Shown piece by piece: positions 26,156 to 34,633 of a stretch of 64,000 nt of DNA. The stretch is from Mycobacterium kiyosense (GTDB lineage: Bacteria > Actinomycetota > Actinomycetes > Mycobacteriales > Mycobacteriaceae): positions 4,526,001-4,590,000 of the forward strand of contig AP025179.1 in the NCBI GenBank assembly GCA_021654635.1, given 5' to 3'. The translations under genes and the position numbers were made by a program. Within the stretch, counting starts at the first letter, position 1, and each line of letters begins with the position of its first letter. The notes under the pieces are model-generated. The model was not told the DNA's origin. It did not search any database and saw only the letters and a list, made by a program, of their open reading frames with translations.

Positions 26156-26992
26156 CAGCCGGCCGCGGCCGCTTCGAGCTTGGGGATGGGCATCATCACG
26201 CCCATGCCGCCGTCGACATTGATGCACTGGCCGGTGACGAAGAACGATTCGTTTTCGGAGGCAAGGAATACCGCCGCACCCACGAAGTCACGGGGTTCTG
26301 CGATGCGAGTGGTCAGTACGCACCCGGCGAGCGCGGGTCCGATGACTGGGTCGTGCACCATTCCCTCGATCGCACCTGTCGCGACCAGACCCGCGACGAT
26401 GGTGTTGCACCGGATCTGTGGGGCGTATTCGACCGCAATGGAGCGGGTCAGCGCGTTCATTGCGCCCTTGGTGGCGGTGTGTACGTCCACGCCGGCCAGG
26501 CCCTGGTTGGACACCATGCTGGAAATATTGATGATGGTCCCAGTACCACCCTGTTTGGTGAACTGTTTGATCGCCTCGCGCAGCGCCCAGAAGAGCCCGT
26601 CGAAGGTGGGCAGCGTGATCTTTCGCCATGCTTCGGTCGTGAGCTCTCCGATGGGGTTGTCGATCTTGTCCTCGAGGCCCGCTGCGCCCCCGGCGGTGTG
26701 TTCGGTCGGGTGGGCGTTGTTGACGATGATGTCAAGCCTGCCGTAATGCGCCGCGGTCTCGCGCATCAGATTGGCCACGCTCGCTTCGTCGCTCAGGTCG
26801 AACCGGATGAAATGGGCTGTGCCGCCATCGGCATTGATCTGGTCGGCCAGTTCGGCGCCACGCTGGGCGCTGCGGCCGCACACCACGACTTTGGCTCCCT
26901 CTTGGGCGAATCCTCTGACCAGGGCCTCCCCCGATCCCCTTGGTCGAGCCCGTGACGATCGCGACCTTGTCCTGTAGGCGGCCTCTGCTCAT
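26155..26992 (-). pseudogene. Short-chain dehydrogenase with His in place of the catalytic Tyr, frameshifted as sequenced
   Basis: The N-terminus has the Rossmann motif TGSTKGIG and the remainder (NNAHPTEHTAGG, INISSM, INVDGGMG) is in the next frame; removing one C from the run at 26928-26932 joins them into 278 residues. The usual active site Ser-Tyr-x3-Lys reads SSM ... VHTATKGA: the Ser (about 157) and Lys (about 175) are present, but the Tyr is replaced by His (about 171, codon CAC). The enzyme may be altered or inactive as a dehydrogenase. It heads an operon with three membrane proteins behind the palindrome at 27080. The frameshift is probably a sequencing error; the His is not explained by it. 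Confidence 0.85.
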
Positions 26993-27079
26993 TGCGACGT
27001 ATCTCCCTGCGGCTCAGTTCAATCGATGATCCGATGCGACGAAGTCGATCGTCAGGACGGTGACTACTAGATATCGTTC

Positions 27080-27097
27080 GATCTCTTATTAGAGATC
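27080..27097. promoter_or_regulatory. Operator GATCTCT-TATT-AGAGATC
   Basis: A perfect inverted repeat with 7-bp arms and a 4-base spacer in the AT-rich gap between the SDR/membrane-protein operon and the TetR gene upstream of it. It sits 88 bases before the SDR start. The half-site ATCTCT resembles the TCTCTA dyad at 1703. The TetR at 27159 is the likely binder. Confidence 0.6.
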
Positions 27098-27158
27098 AAT
27101 TGTTATCTTATGAATGGTACGAAGTCAACCCCCAGCCCCACTCGTGCAGGGCTTGTGA

Positions 27159-27764
27159 CTACGGCAGCTTTCGCCGGGCAATCTCCCGCGCGGACGCCGG
27201 GTCCACCCCGAAGCCGCGCAACATCATCTCCGCCCCGCGCGACTCCGTCTTCGGCCCCGCCGGAAGCCGCCCGGCCAGGATCGCCCGGATAGCCGCCAAC
27301 GCGGCACCCACGATCGAGATGAGGGCCAGATTCAGGTCGTCGATCTCGAACCGGTCGGCTTTGCGGCCACGGGTCAGGGTCTCCATTGCCCATGGCGTCA
27401 CCGCGTCCTCGAAAATCGCGTTCACGCGGTCGAGTTCGACGAGAACCCGAGCCAATTCGGGTTCGTCCCGGCTGAAGCGCAGGAAACGCCGATACGACGC
27501 CGACGCCGCCTCAGCAGGATCGGTGAACTCCAGAGCATCCGCACCGATCCGTGCCGCAAGGCCGGCAAGCACGTCGGCTACCACCGCCTCAATGAGCGCG
27601 TCTTTGGACTGGAAGTACGTGTAGAAGGTGCCGAAGCCGAGGTCCGCGTGATCGGTGACATCGCTGATTCGAAGTTCCGACACACCGTTCTCGGCGATCA
27701 GCTGGTGGGCTGCGGCCAGCAGTCGTTGCCGGGCTTCGGCCTTGCGCCGATCGCGGCGTCCCAT
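27159..27764 (-). CDS. TetR-family transcriptional regulator
   Basis: A 201-residue TetR protein, HTH ELRISDVTDHADLGFGTFYT followed by YFQSKDALIEAVV. The start at 27764 (MGRRDRRKAEARQ) is chosen for its typical basic N-terminus; the frame is open 48 bases further. It lies upstream of the SDR/membrane operon on the same strand, with the 27080 palindrome between, and is divergent from the flavoprotein at 27841. It is therefore well placed to control both. Confidence 0.88.
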   Translation of the reverse strand: MGRRDRRKAEARQRLLAAAHQLIAENGVSELRISDVTDHADLGFGTFYTYFQSKDALIEAVVADVLAGLAARIGADALEFTDPAEAASASYRRFLRFSRDEPELARVLVELDRVNAIFEDAVTPWAMETLTRGRKADRFEIDDLNLALISIVGAALAAIRAILAGRLPAGPKTESRGAEMMLRGFGVDPASAREIARRKLP

Positions 27765-27840
27765 CGGGGCAGGAGACACAGTCACGACAGCAGTATCGCA
27801 TCCGATCCACATCTCAATCTTGATTTTACAATCGAGTTCG

Positions 27841-29454
27841 ATGAAGATCGCAGGTATGACGGAAAATGCTCTCCCCGCTGAAGCCGACTACGTGGTCATC
27901 GGAGCCGGACACAACGGATTGACCGCCGCCTGCTACCTGGCCCGCGCTGGACACCGCGTAGCCGTCCTGGAGGCGTCGCCCACGGTGGGCGGCATGACCT
28001 CCACCAACGCCACCTTGGCCAAGGCGCCCGGCCACTTCTTCAACGAAGGCGCGATCCAGCTGACCGGAATCTTCCGGCTCTCCGGAGTCGCCGAGGACCT
28101 CGAGCTGCACAAGTATGGTCTCAAGCAGATATCGGTGGACCCCGCGCATATCCAATTGGCTCCGGACGGAAGCTCGCTGGCGATCTGGAAGGACGCCAGT
28201 CGCACGGCAGACGAGCTGCGGCGGTTTTCCCCCAAAGATGCTCGGGCCTGGCTGGACCTGGCCAACTCGCTGGATCCGATCATGGATGTGGTGGTGGCCT
28301 ACATGAAGTCGCACCCACTGCGGCCGTTCAACCGGGAGATGGGCAGCTCGCTGTTCGGCGCCACCCGCCACATCAAGGACGTGTGGAAGCTGCGGAACAT
28401 GGTCTACGCGTCGCACACCGAATTCCTCGAAGAGACCTTCGAATCCGAGTTACCCAAGGGCGCACTGGCGGCGATGGCCGCGTTTTCGCAAATGCAATTA
28501 GACGTGACCGCGTGGGCGATGATCTATCTCGGTGTCGTACAGAAGGTTTCGAACGCGATGCCGGTCGGGGGCACCGGCGCGCTGCCCGCCGCACTGCACC
28601 GCTGCCTCACCGCACACGGCGGCACGGTGCACACCGACAGCCGGGTTCAACAGCTCACCGTGTCCAACGACCGGGTGACCGGGGTGCTACTGGAATCCGG
28701 TCAGCTGGTCCGGGCCCGCAATGGCGTGCTGACCACCTGTAACCCCGTCGTCACTCTCAACGAGCTGCTACCGGCCGGCACGCTGGACACCAAACTGTCG
28801 GTGCGCGCCAAGGACATTCCGATCCGCAAGACCCACGCCACGTCCCTCAAGATCAACGTCGCCCTCGAGGGCCACGTGACGATGAAGAAACACGAGGACT
28901 GGCGTGGCGACGGCCTGGACCTGCGCAAGTACCTCATTGCCTGGCACACCCTCAAAGAACAAGATGCTGCCTGGAATGCCGTTGTTCGCGGCCAATGGCC
29001 CGACCCGGTTCCGGTGAGCTGCGCCATCATCCCAAGCGCGGTCGATCCCACCCAAGCCCCCGAAGGCCGAGCCAACCTGTGGCTGTGGTCGGGCGTCATC
29101 CCGGTGACACCCGAAGAGCCGTGGGACGACGTGCGTGACAAGGTCGGTGACGCCGTGTTGCGCGACTCCGCCCAGTATTACGAGGGACTGGACAGGCTCG
29201 AAATCGATCGGGCCGTACTCGGCGGGCCGGATATCGAAGCCAGATTCAACGCACCGGCGGGCAACGTCTACCACGTCGACCCGCTCATCTCCCGATTCGG
29301 GCCCCTCAAGCCGGCAGCCGGGCTGGCCGGCTACCGCACGCCAGTCAAAGGTCTCTACCTCAGTGGAGCCGGCACCCATCCCGTCGGCGGCGTGTGCGCC
29401 TTGCCTGGAAAGCTCGCTGCCCAGACTGCGTTGCGCGACAACAAGAGGCGATGA
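27841..29454 (+). CDS. Phytoene-desaturase-like NAD(P)/FAD-dependent oxidoreductase
   Basis: A 537-residue flavoprotein with the N-terminal FAD motif YVVIGAGHNGLTAACYLARA, then LEASPTVGGMTS and the C-terminal LYLSGAGTHPVGGVCALPG. This is the pattern of the CrtI/PYROXD2-like family, which desaturates or isomerises hydrophobic polyenes or related lipids. ATG codons at 27841 and 27856 are both possible starts. It is divergent from the TetR at 27159 and convergent with the sulfotransferase. Substrate unknown. A third flavoprotein of similar type is at 51349. Confidence 0.9.
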   Translation: MKIAGMTENALPAEADYVVIGAGHNGLTAACYLARAGHRVAVLEASPTVGGMTSTNATLAKAPGHFFNEGAIQLTGIFRLSGVAEDLELHKYGLKQISVDPAHIQLAPDGSSLAIWKDASRTADELRRFSPKDARAWLDLANSLDPIMDVVVAYMKSHPLRPFNREMGSSLFGATRHIKDVWKLRNMVYASHTEFLEETFESELPKGALAAMAAFSQMQLDVTAWAMIYLGVVQKVSNAMPVGGTGALPAALHRCLTAHGGTVHTDSRVQQLTVSNDRVTGVLLESGQLVRARNGVLTTCNPVVTLNELLPAGTLDTKLSVRAKDIPIRKTHATSLKINVALEGHVTMKKHEDWRGDGLDLRKYLIAWHTLKEQDAAWNAVVRGQWPDPVPVSCAIIPSAVDPTQAPEGRANLWLWSGVIPVTPEEPWDDVRDKVGDAVLRDSAQYYEGLDRLEIDRAVLGGPDIEARFNAPAGNVYHVDPLISRFGPLKPAAGLAGYRTPVKGLYLSGAGTHPVGGVCALPGKLAAQTALRDNKRR

Positions 29455-29541
29455 CGGCGCTCGATTCGCCGCTGCGGGCCATCCGTGCGCCGCGGTAGCC
29501 GACGAGCATGCGGCACGTTCCAGTCAATCCTGAATCGCCCA

Positions 29542-30800
29542 CTACTCGAACGGAATCGAGAAGTACTCCTGATAGCGGGCGAACGCGCGACGGTCGCGGG
29601 AGTTCATCTCCTCGGTGCCGAGGTTGAGCTTGTGCACCGGACGCGCGCCCCGGGGGTGTGCGTCGACGTAGTCTTGCATCGCCGCACGGCCCGCCTCGGT
29701 CAGTTCCAGACCGAACGCGCCGTACATGGCGGCGATCGCCGCGATCGGATCATCGACTAGGTCTGCGTAGTACACGTGATGGAGTCTGTCTTTGGGAATG
29801 GCGCCCGATTCGATCTGGTCGATGACGGCGTTGAACCGTGCGGCGGACAGGTCGGGATTGGTGACGTAGTCGAACGCGCCGAATTGGAACGGATGGTCGG
29901 TCCGCCCCCATTGGACGGTACCCAGCAGGCTGACGGCCGACGCCAGCGCTCGGGTCGGGTCGCGATGAGGCCAGACGAACCGCGCGTCCGGGTAAACCTC
30001 GAGCATCTCGGGTATGCGGTCGAGATGCATGGGGTCCTTGAGAATCCAGTGCTCACGCGGGTTCCGCCATTGCAGAAGCTTCAGGACGCGCCGGTGATAC
30101 GCCAGCGCGATGCGGACGTCCTGTCCGGCCAGCCACATCTGGTAGCTGGGAACCTGGCCGAGGCTGTCGAACCACGTCGAGGAACGGAAGCCGAATCCGA
30201 GGATCTGGCAACACTCCATCGGTAGTCTGCCGGCGAATTCGTGCAGGGACACCATCGTCGGCGTGACGCGGTTCCATTGGTCGATCAATTGATGACCGCG
30301 CTCGATCCGGGGATCGGTCTCGTAGGTGGCCGCCTCCGGCGGCGGGCAGGGGAAAGATGATCTCCCAGTGTTTTGGCGCGCAGTTGTCGGGGTGAGCATC
30401 CAGGATGTTGGCTAGCATCGTGGTTCCCGAACGGCCCTGCCCGATCACGAAGATGGGTGCGCTGACGACCTCGTCGTCGATCTCCGGGTGGCGGGGTGTA
30501 CCAGTCCTCGATCTGCAGCCGGCCCTCCAGTAGTTGCAGAATCTCGGACCGGGTCCGGATCCGGCCCATCAGGTTGAGGTCAGCCTCCTCTTCCATTGCT
30601 TTGCAGAGGATTTCAAATGGTTCGCGCCAGTTATCATCGCCGAAGTCGGTCAGCCCGGTGCTGCGCTGGGCTGCCGAGATCAGCGACTCGGGGTCCAAGG
30701 GCACCACCGCGCTGATGTTCATGTGCGCGCCTTCTTCGTTGATCCGCTGGACCCATTCGGGTCGTGGCGGCGGTTCCCACAGCGCGGTGCGTTCGGTCAT
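29542..30800 (-). pseudogene. Sulfotransferase family protein, frameshifted twice as sequenced
   Basis: The central part has the 5'-phosphosulfate loop IGQGRSGTTMLANILDAHPD of PAPS-dependent sulfotransferases. The C-terminal part has WILKDPMHLDRIPEM and FVWPHRDPTRALAS, the 3'-phosphate-binding Arg/Ser region. Three consecutive pieces lie in different frames and are joined by removing one G from each of the runs at 30349-30352 and 30493-30496, giving 418 residues. It would transfer sulfate to a hydroxyl of a lipid or small molecule. The start ATG at 30800 overlaps the end of the next gene upstream (ATGA). Two shifts of the same sign point to sequencing error. Confidence 0.85.
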
Positions 30801-32071
30801 GATGCTCCTTCGGTGGCGAATCTCAGTTGAAACGTCTCCTGGCGTTCCCGGAGTTGTCGGGCCCGCTGCTCTTTGGTGACGCGCGGAACGTCAAGGGGCA
30901 GTGCGGATTCCAGATCTGCGATCGGTACCAGGTGTCCAGCGGCGGTGGGCTCGGAACCACCGCGCATGCCCTGCCAGCGGTTGACGACCAGCAGATGCTC
31001 GAAGCCGCAGGGGTCCAGCCAGTTCGCCACACCGGGATCTTCGTGAGACACGACGTAGGTGATGCTGCCGTCAGGATTCGGTGTCGACTGACCGTTGTTC
31101 AGACAACTCTGACGCTTCCAGTAGTCGATGGTACGAAACCAGTAGTCGTGCAACACGATGTTGCGGTATGGCGCGTCCCCGTCCCCGATGGTGAATACGA
31201 ACGCGTGCGACTCGTCGACCTGCAGTCGGGCGAACATGATCATCTGCGACACCAGACCTCCGACCCATCCGGTGCCGAACAGCGGCGACACGGAGTTGGG
31301 TTCCATCGCGGCGAACAGGCTCATGAACCAGTGCATCGCCGGCACGTCCTCGATCATCGTGGCTGCCGCACGATTGGCCACCTGGTCCTCGGTCCAGGGT
31401 GCGGCGGCCGGCGGATCGAGGCGTCGAACAGTCCAACTGCTGGGCACTTGCCGCCAGTCCGAACGACATTCCCGGTTGAACAGATACAAGGCGCCGGGCG
31501 GCACCTGCACATGGTTCGGATCGCCGTCGGCGGCTTCGGGTCCGACCGTGAGCCGGTAGTGACCGTCGTCGGAGACCGTGATCTGCAACAGATCCAGGCT
31601 CCCCAGGGTCATCGTGAGCGACGGGTTACCCACGATCGTCAACGGAATGTTGGCCGGCACCGGGTCGAACCTTCGACCCTCGATTTCATAGTGCGCTCCG
31701 TAGCTGACCGGAACGAGCACGTAATGCTGATCCGGGCCGTCACCCCCCGAGCCCCGCGAGCCCGGCACATCCACGCCGAACCACCGATGCGGCGGACAGT
31801 AGTGCATGCCCAGGACCCTCGGGTGGTTGGCGTCGCCCGCAGCGGCCTTGAGGCAGTAATTGAACGCGAACTCCTCGACGAGTTCGTCGAACCGAGTCCC
31901 TAGCGCCTCTTGCGGGGCGCCCCGTCCGGCGAGGGTTTTCCACCGCATGGCGACCAGTTCACGCGCCCGTTCGACGACCGGAGATGCCAAGGCGCGCATG
32001 GCCAGTGCCTCGCCTTCACGCTGCTCGGTGGTGGCGAGTGGATTGCCGGCGGCGGTGGGGAGCATGGCCAC
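30797..32071 (-). CDS. Conserved protein of unknown function upstream of the sulfotransferase
   Basis: A soluble 424-residue protein with no signal peptide. The segments DGDAPYRNIVLHDYWFRTIDYW, read here as DGDAPYRNIV then LHDYWFRTIDYW, and DPGVANWLDPCGFEHLLVVN resemble DUF1214-type proteins, but I cannot assign a reaction. The 4-base overlap with the sulfotransferase gene implies that the two act together, perhaps on the same hydroxylated lipid. A TetR gene is divergent across a 59-base gap with an AGACA-TAG-TGTCT operator. Confidence 0.75.
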   Translation of the reverse strand: MAMLPTAAGNPLATTEQREGEALAMRALASPVVERARELVAMRWKTLAGRGAPQEALGTRFDELVEEFAFNYCLKAAAGDANHPRVLGMHYCPPHRWFGVDVPGSRGSGGDGPDQHYVLVPVSYGAHYEIEGRRFDPVPANIPLTIVGNPSLTMTLGSLDLLQITVSDDGHYRLTVGPEAADGDPNHVQVPPGALYLFNRECRSDWRQVPSSWTVRRLDPPAAAPWTEDQVANRAAATMIEDVPAMHWFMSLFAAMEPNSVSPLFGTGWVGGLVSQMIMFARLQVDESHAFVFTIGDGDAPYRNIVLHDYWFRTIDYWKRQSCLNNGQSTPNPDGSITYVVSHEDPGVANWLDPCGFEHLLVVNRWQGMRGGSEPTAAGHLVPIADLESALPLDVPRVTKEQRARQLRERQETFQLRFATEGAS

Positions 32072-32086
32072 AACCTAGCAATAAAG

Positions 32087-32099
32087 AGACATAGTGTCT
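32087..32099. promoter_or_regulatory. Operator AGACA-TAG-TGTCT
   Basis: A perfect 5-bp inverted repeat with a 3-base spacer in the 59-base divergent gap between the sulfotransferase operon and the TetR gene at 32131. A related site, AGACA-TTA-TGTCC, lies at 15876-15888 before the CrtC-like gene. Confidence 0.55.
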
Positions 32100-32130
32100 A
32101 TTAACTTTGGTAAGCCGCTAAGCTTGGCGG

Positions 32131-32754
32131 GTGCCGACGCGCAAGGTTTCCAGCGGCCGGACTCGCCGCAACGGCGTTACCCGGGACGTCATCGATGCGA
32201 CGGTGCGCTGCCTCTCGGCCGGCGAGAGCGTCACCAGCCTGGGTGTCCAGCGGATCTGTGCGGAGGCCGGCGTAGCCAGGTCGGCGTTCTATAAGAACTT
32301 CACCGACAAGACCGATCTGCTGCGCAGAGTCGTCGCCGACGCCACGGCCGATTTGTTCGACACCGCCCGCGCCTGGGCCGCGGGCACCGGCGGACGGGAA
32401 TCGATGGTCACCGCGCACCTGAACACCGTGCGCGTGTGGCGCGAACACGCACCGCTGCTGCGGGCTTATTTCGAGGCCGCCGCATACGATCCCGAACTGG
32501 CGGCGATCTGGGACGACCGGATGAAAGAGGTCGCCACCGTGATGCGGGAACGGATCAGCAACGGCCAGCTCGAGGGTTCGGTGCCCGATGACCTCGATGC
32601 GCAGATGGTCGCGAATTTCGTCGTCTACGGCTTTGAGCGCCTCACCGCCCAGCACATAGCCACCGCGCCCGCCTCGGCCGATAGGAAGTTCGCGCGGTCA
32701 ATCTCGGAGGTCGGCTGGCGGCTGATCTACGGACCGACCGGCGGCAACGCGTGA
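32131..32754 (+). CDS. TetR-family transcriptional regulator
   Basis: A 207-residue TetR protein starting at GTG 32131; HTH LGVQRICAEAGVARSAFYKN, then FTDKTDLLRRVV, at about residues 37-70. It is divergent from the unknown protein/sulfotransferase operon and close to the AGACA-TAG-TGTCT dyad, so it probably controls that operon and itself. Confidence 0.88.
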   Translation: MPTRKVSSGRTRRNGVTRDVIDATVRCLSAGESVTSLGVQRICAEAGVARSAFYKNFTDKTDLLRRVVADATADLFDTARAWAAGTGGRESMVTAHLNTVRVWREHAPLLRAYFEAAAYDPELAAIWDDRMKEVATVMRERISNGQLEGSVPDDLDAQMVANFVVYGFERLTAQHIATAPASADRKFARSISEVGWRLIYGPTGGNA

Positions 32755-32871
32755 GCGCGGACGTGGGACAGCGAGGGTAGACACGATATTCGCCGCATGA
32801 AACATTTCTTCTTGCCAGCTACCAACGCCAGCCATCGCTCTTATCCCCATATACGTTCGGAACCAACGTAT

Positions 32872-33642
32872 TCACTCGTTGTGAAGCGCTTGTTCGCGGC
32901 GCAGCAGCTCGACTTCGGCGGCGAGCTCGTCCAGCGTCTTGGCCGGGGCGTCCGGGTGTGTCTGCTGATGCCGGACGGCTCCCAGCAGCAGCACTGTGTC
33001 AACCAGGATCCAGGTGGCGAACACGAACACGATCAGCCACCAGGCGAGCAGTCCGTTCCAAGCAAAGGGACCGTTCTTGAAGAAGTAGATGAAGGCGGCG
33101 GGGAAGAACATCATCACGATCCAGAAGTTGAAGTAGCCGGCCCAGCGGGGAAACACCGGTGCCGACCGAGTGTCCTTCAAGATCGCGGCACCCATCACAA
33201 AGCCTTGAATAACCGCGGTCGACAGAATCCCTAGGAATGGCAGCCAGGCCAGGTCGTTGAGGCGCTGGATGATCTCCGCGTCACCCTCCGGGCGAAATGC
33301 GGCGACCTGCCAAAAAGCGCACGGGAAGATCAATTCGAGCACCAGGCACGCTCCGCACATCAGCATGGTGTAGGTCAGGGGCGAGGTGCGGCCCTCGATC
33401 CGTTTCATCTGAACTGCCCACGCCGCACACCACGGAAGCATCAACGCTCCCGCCAACATGTTGATGAGCATTCCGATGCGGATGCCGGAGGTGTTGCCGG
33501 CAAAGAACGCCTTGATCTCCTGCGGTCCCAACTCTGGCGAGGGTGGCGGAACGAAGCGAGCCAGACCCCAAAAGCCCAGGAAGAATAAAACGACCCACGC
33601 GAATCCGAGGTACGCGCTGATCCGCTGCGTACGAATGCCCAT
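32872..33642 (-). CDS. Six-TM membrane protein of the PPSP/FPRW/GPxAWNG family (paralogue 2)
   Basis: A 256-residue protein with six hydrophobic segments. It carries all motifs of the family described at 24610: PPPSP, IRIG, QMKRIEG, PVFPRWAGYFNFW and FFKNGPFAWNG, and a C-terminal charged helix (LDELAAEVELLRREQ). Here it stands alone on its strand between a TetR gene and the TetR at 33809, rather than in a long operon. Function unknown; the conserved Lys, Trp and Asn of the last loop could bind a head group. Confidence 0.85.
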   Translation of the reverse strand: MGIRTQRISAYLGFAWVVLFFLGFWGLARFVPPPSPELGPQEIKAFFAGNTSGIRIGMLINMLAGALMLPWCAAWAVQMKRIEGRTSPLTYTMLMCGACLVLELIFPCAFWQVAAFRPEGDAEIIQRLNDLAWLPFLGILSTAVIQGFVMGAAILKDTRSAPVFPRWAGYFNFWIVMMFFPAAFIYFFKNGPFAWNGLLAWWLIVFVFATWILVDTVLLLGAVRHQQTHPDAPAKTLDELAAEVELLRREQALHNE

Positions 33643-33808
33643 GGCATCTTCCCCTTGCCCTCAGGTCAAGTTATCGCGCTTTCCGCCCGGCACACCGCTG
33701 AAAGCGACCGCGGAGTTTTCAGAAAGAACGTCTCATATATTTACACGATCAAGGGAGATATCCCGGGGCACCACAGCGACCAGAGCGGACGTGCTGTCCC
33801 CCAACTAC

Positions 33809-34471
33809 TCAGGGTTGCAATGAGGTTTGACCGCCAGTCTGGTCTCGGCTGTCCGCGGCGCTGACGATGGATTCGGCCTCATGCGGCGGCAAGCCGAGGG
33901 ATGCCAGCACATGGCGGGCAAACGCCTGGTGCGCGTTGGCGCCATGGCGCCCTTTGAGTATTTCCCGGATCAGCGCGAAGGCACCACCGATCACCGCGGT
34001 GAGCAGCACCTCGATGTCGGCGACAACGAAACGGCCACTTTCGATTCCGCGCTCCACTGCGATGCGCGCGTACGGCTGGACGGCGTCACCGAACAACGCC
34101 TCGGAGTGCCCGATGTTGACGATCAGGCGGGCGAAGTCGGGTTCGTCATAGGCGAGCCGGATGACGCGAAGATTGGCTAGCGCCACGACCGCAGCGGGGT
34201 CGGTGTCGTCGTCGACGTTGGTGATGATCGCCGACGTCAGGTCCGAAAGACTTTCGGTGATCACCGCCTCAAGGAGTTCCTCCTTGGACTCGAAGTAATT
34301 GTAAAAAGACCCGAGCGCGACGTCAGCCTCTTCGGTGATGTCCTGAATGCGCAGGCTGGCAACGCCTTTGGCGGCGATCAGCGTGCGCCCGGCGTCCAAC
34401 AGCAGGCGCCGGGTGCGTAGCCGCTGGCGTTCGAAGCGCGTCGTCGCCTTGCCGTCGGTCTCGGACTCCAC
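33809..34471 (-). CDS. TetR-family transcriptional regulator
   Basis: A 220-residue TetR protein, HTH SLRIQDITEEADVALGSFYN followed by YFESKEELLEAVI. I start at the GTG at 34471 (VESETDGKATTRFERQ), since a longer open frame would run across the TGAAT-TGCG-ATTCA dyad at 34490. It resembles the TetR at 27159 in its HTH. It is divergent from the CrtC-like gene at 34634 and probably regulates the rightward operon 34634-37939. Confidence 0.85.
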   Translation of the reverse strand: MESETDGKATTRFERQRLRTRRLLLDAGRTLIAAKGVASLRIQDITEEADVALGSFYNYFESKEELLEAVITESLSDLTSAIITNVDDDTDPAAVVALANLRVIRLAYDEPDFARLIVNIGHSEALFGDAVQPYARIAVERGIESGRFVVADIEVLLTAVIGGAFALIREILKGRHGANAHQAFARHVLASLGLPPHEAESIVSAADSRDQTGGQTSLQP

Positions 34472-34489
34472 ACCCGGATTATTACTGTA

Positions 34490-34503
34490 TGAATTGCGAT
34501 TCA
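34490..34503. promoter_or_regulatory. Operator-like dyad TGAAT-TGCG-ATTCA
   Basis: A 5-bp inverted repeat with 4-base spacer in the AT-rich gap between the TetR gene (leftward) and the CrtC-like gene (rightward), suited to TetR autoregulation. Confidence 0.45.
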
Positions 34504-34633
34504 CTATTGAAACTATATTCATCCGATGTTAGCTTGATCCCACGGACATGAACTGGCTCACAGCTGCCAAGCGGCGCGGTGAGATGCCCGGTCGCGGTGA
34601 GCCGACACTCCCAGACATAGGAGCGAATCGGGC

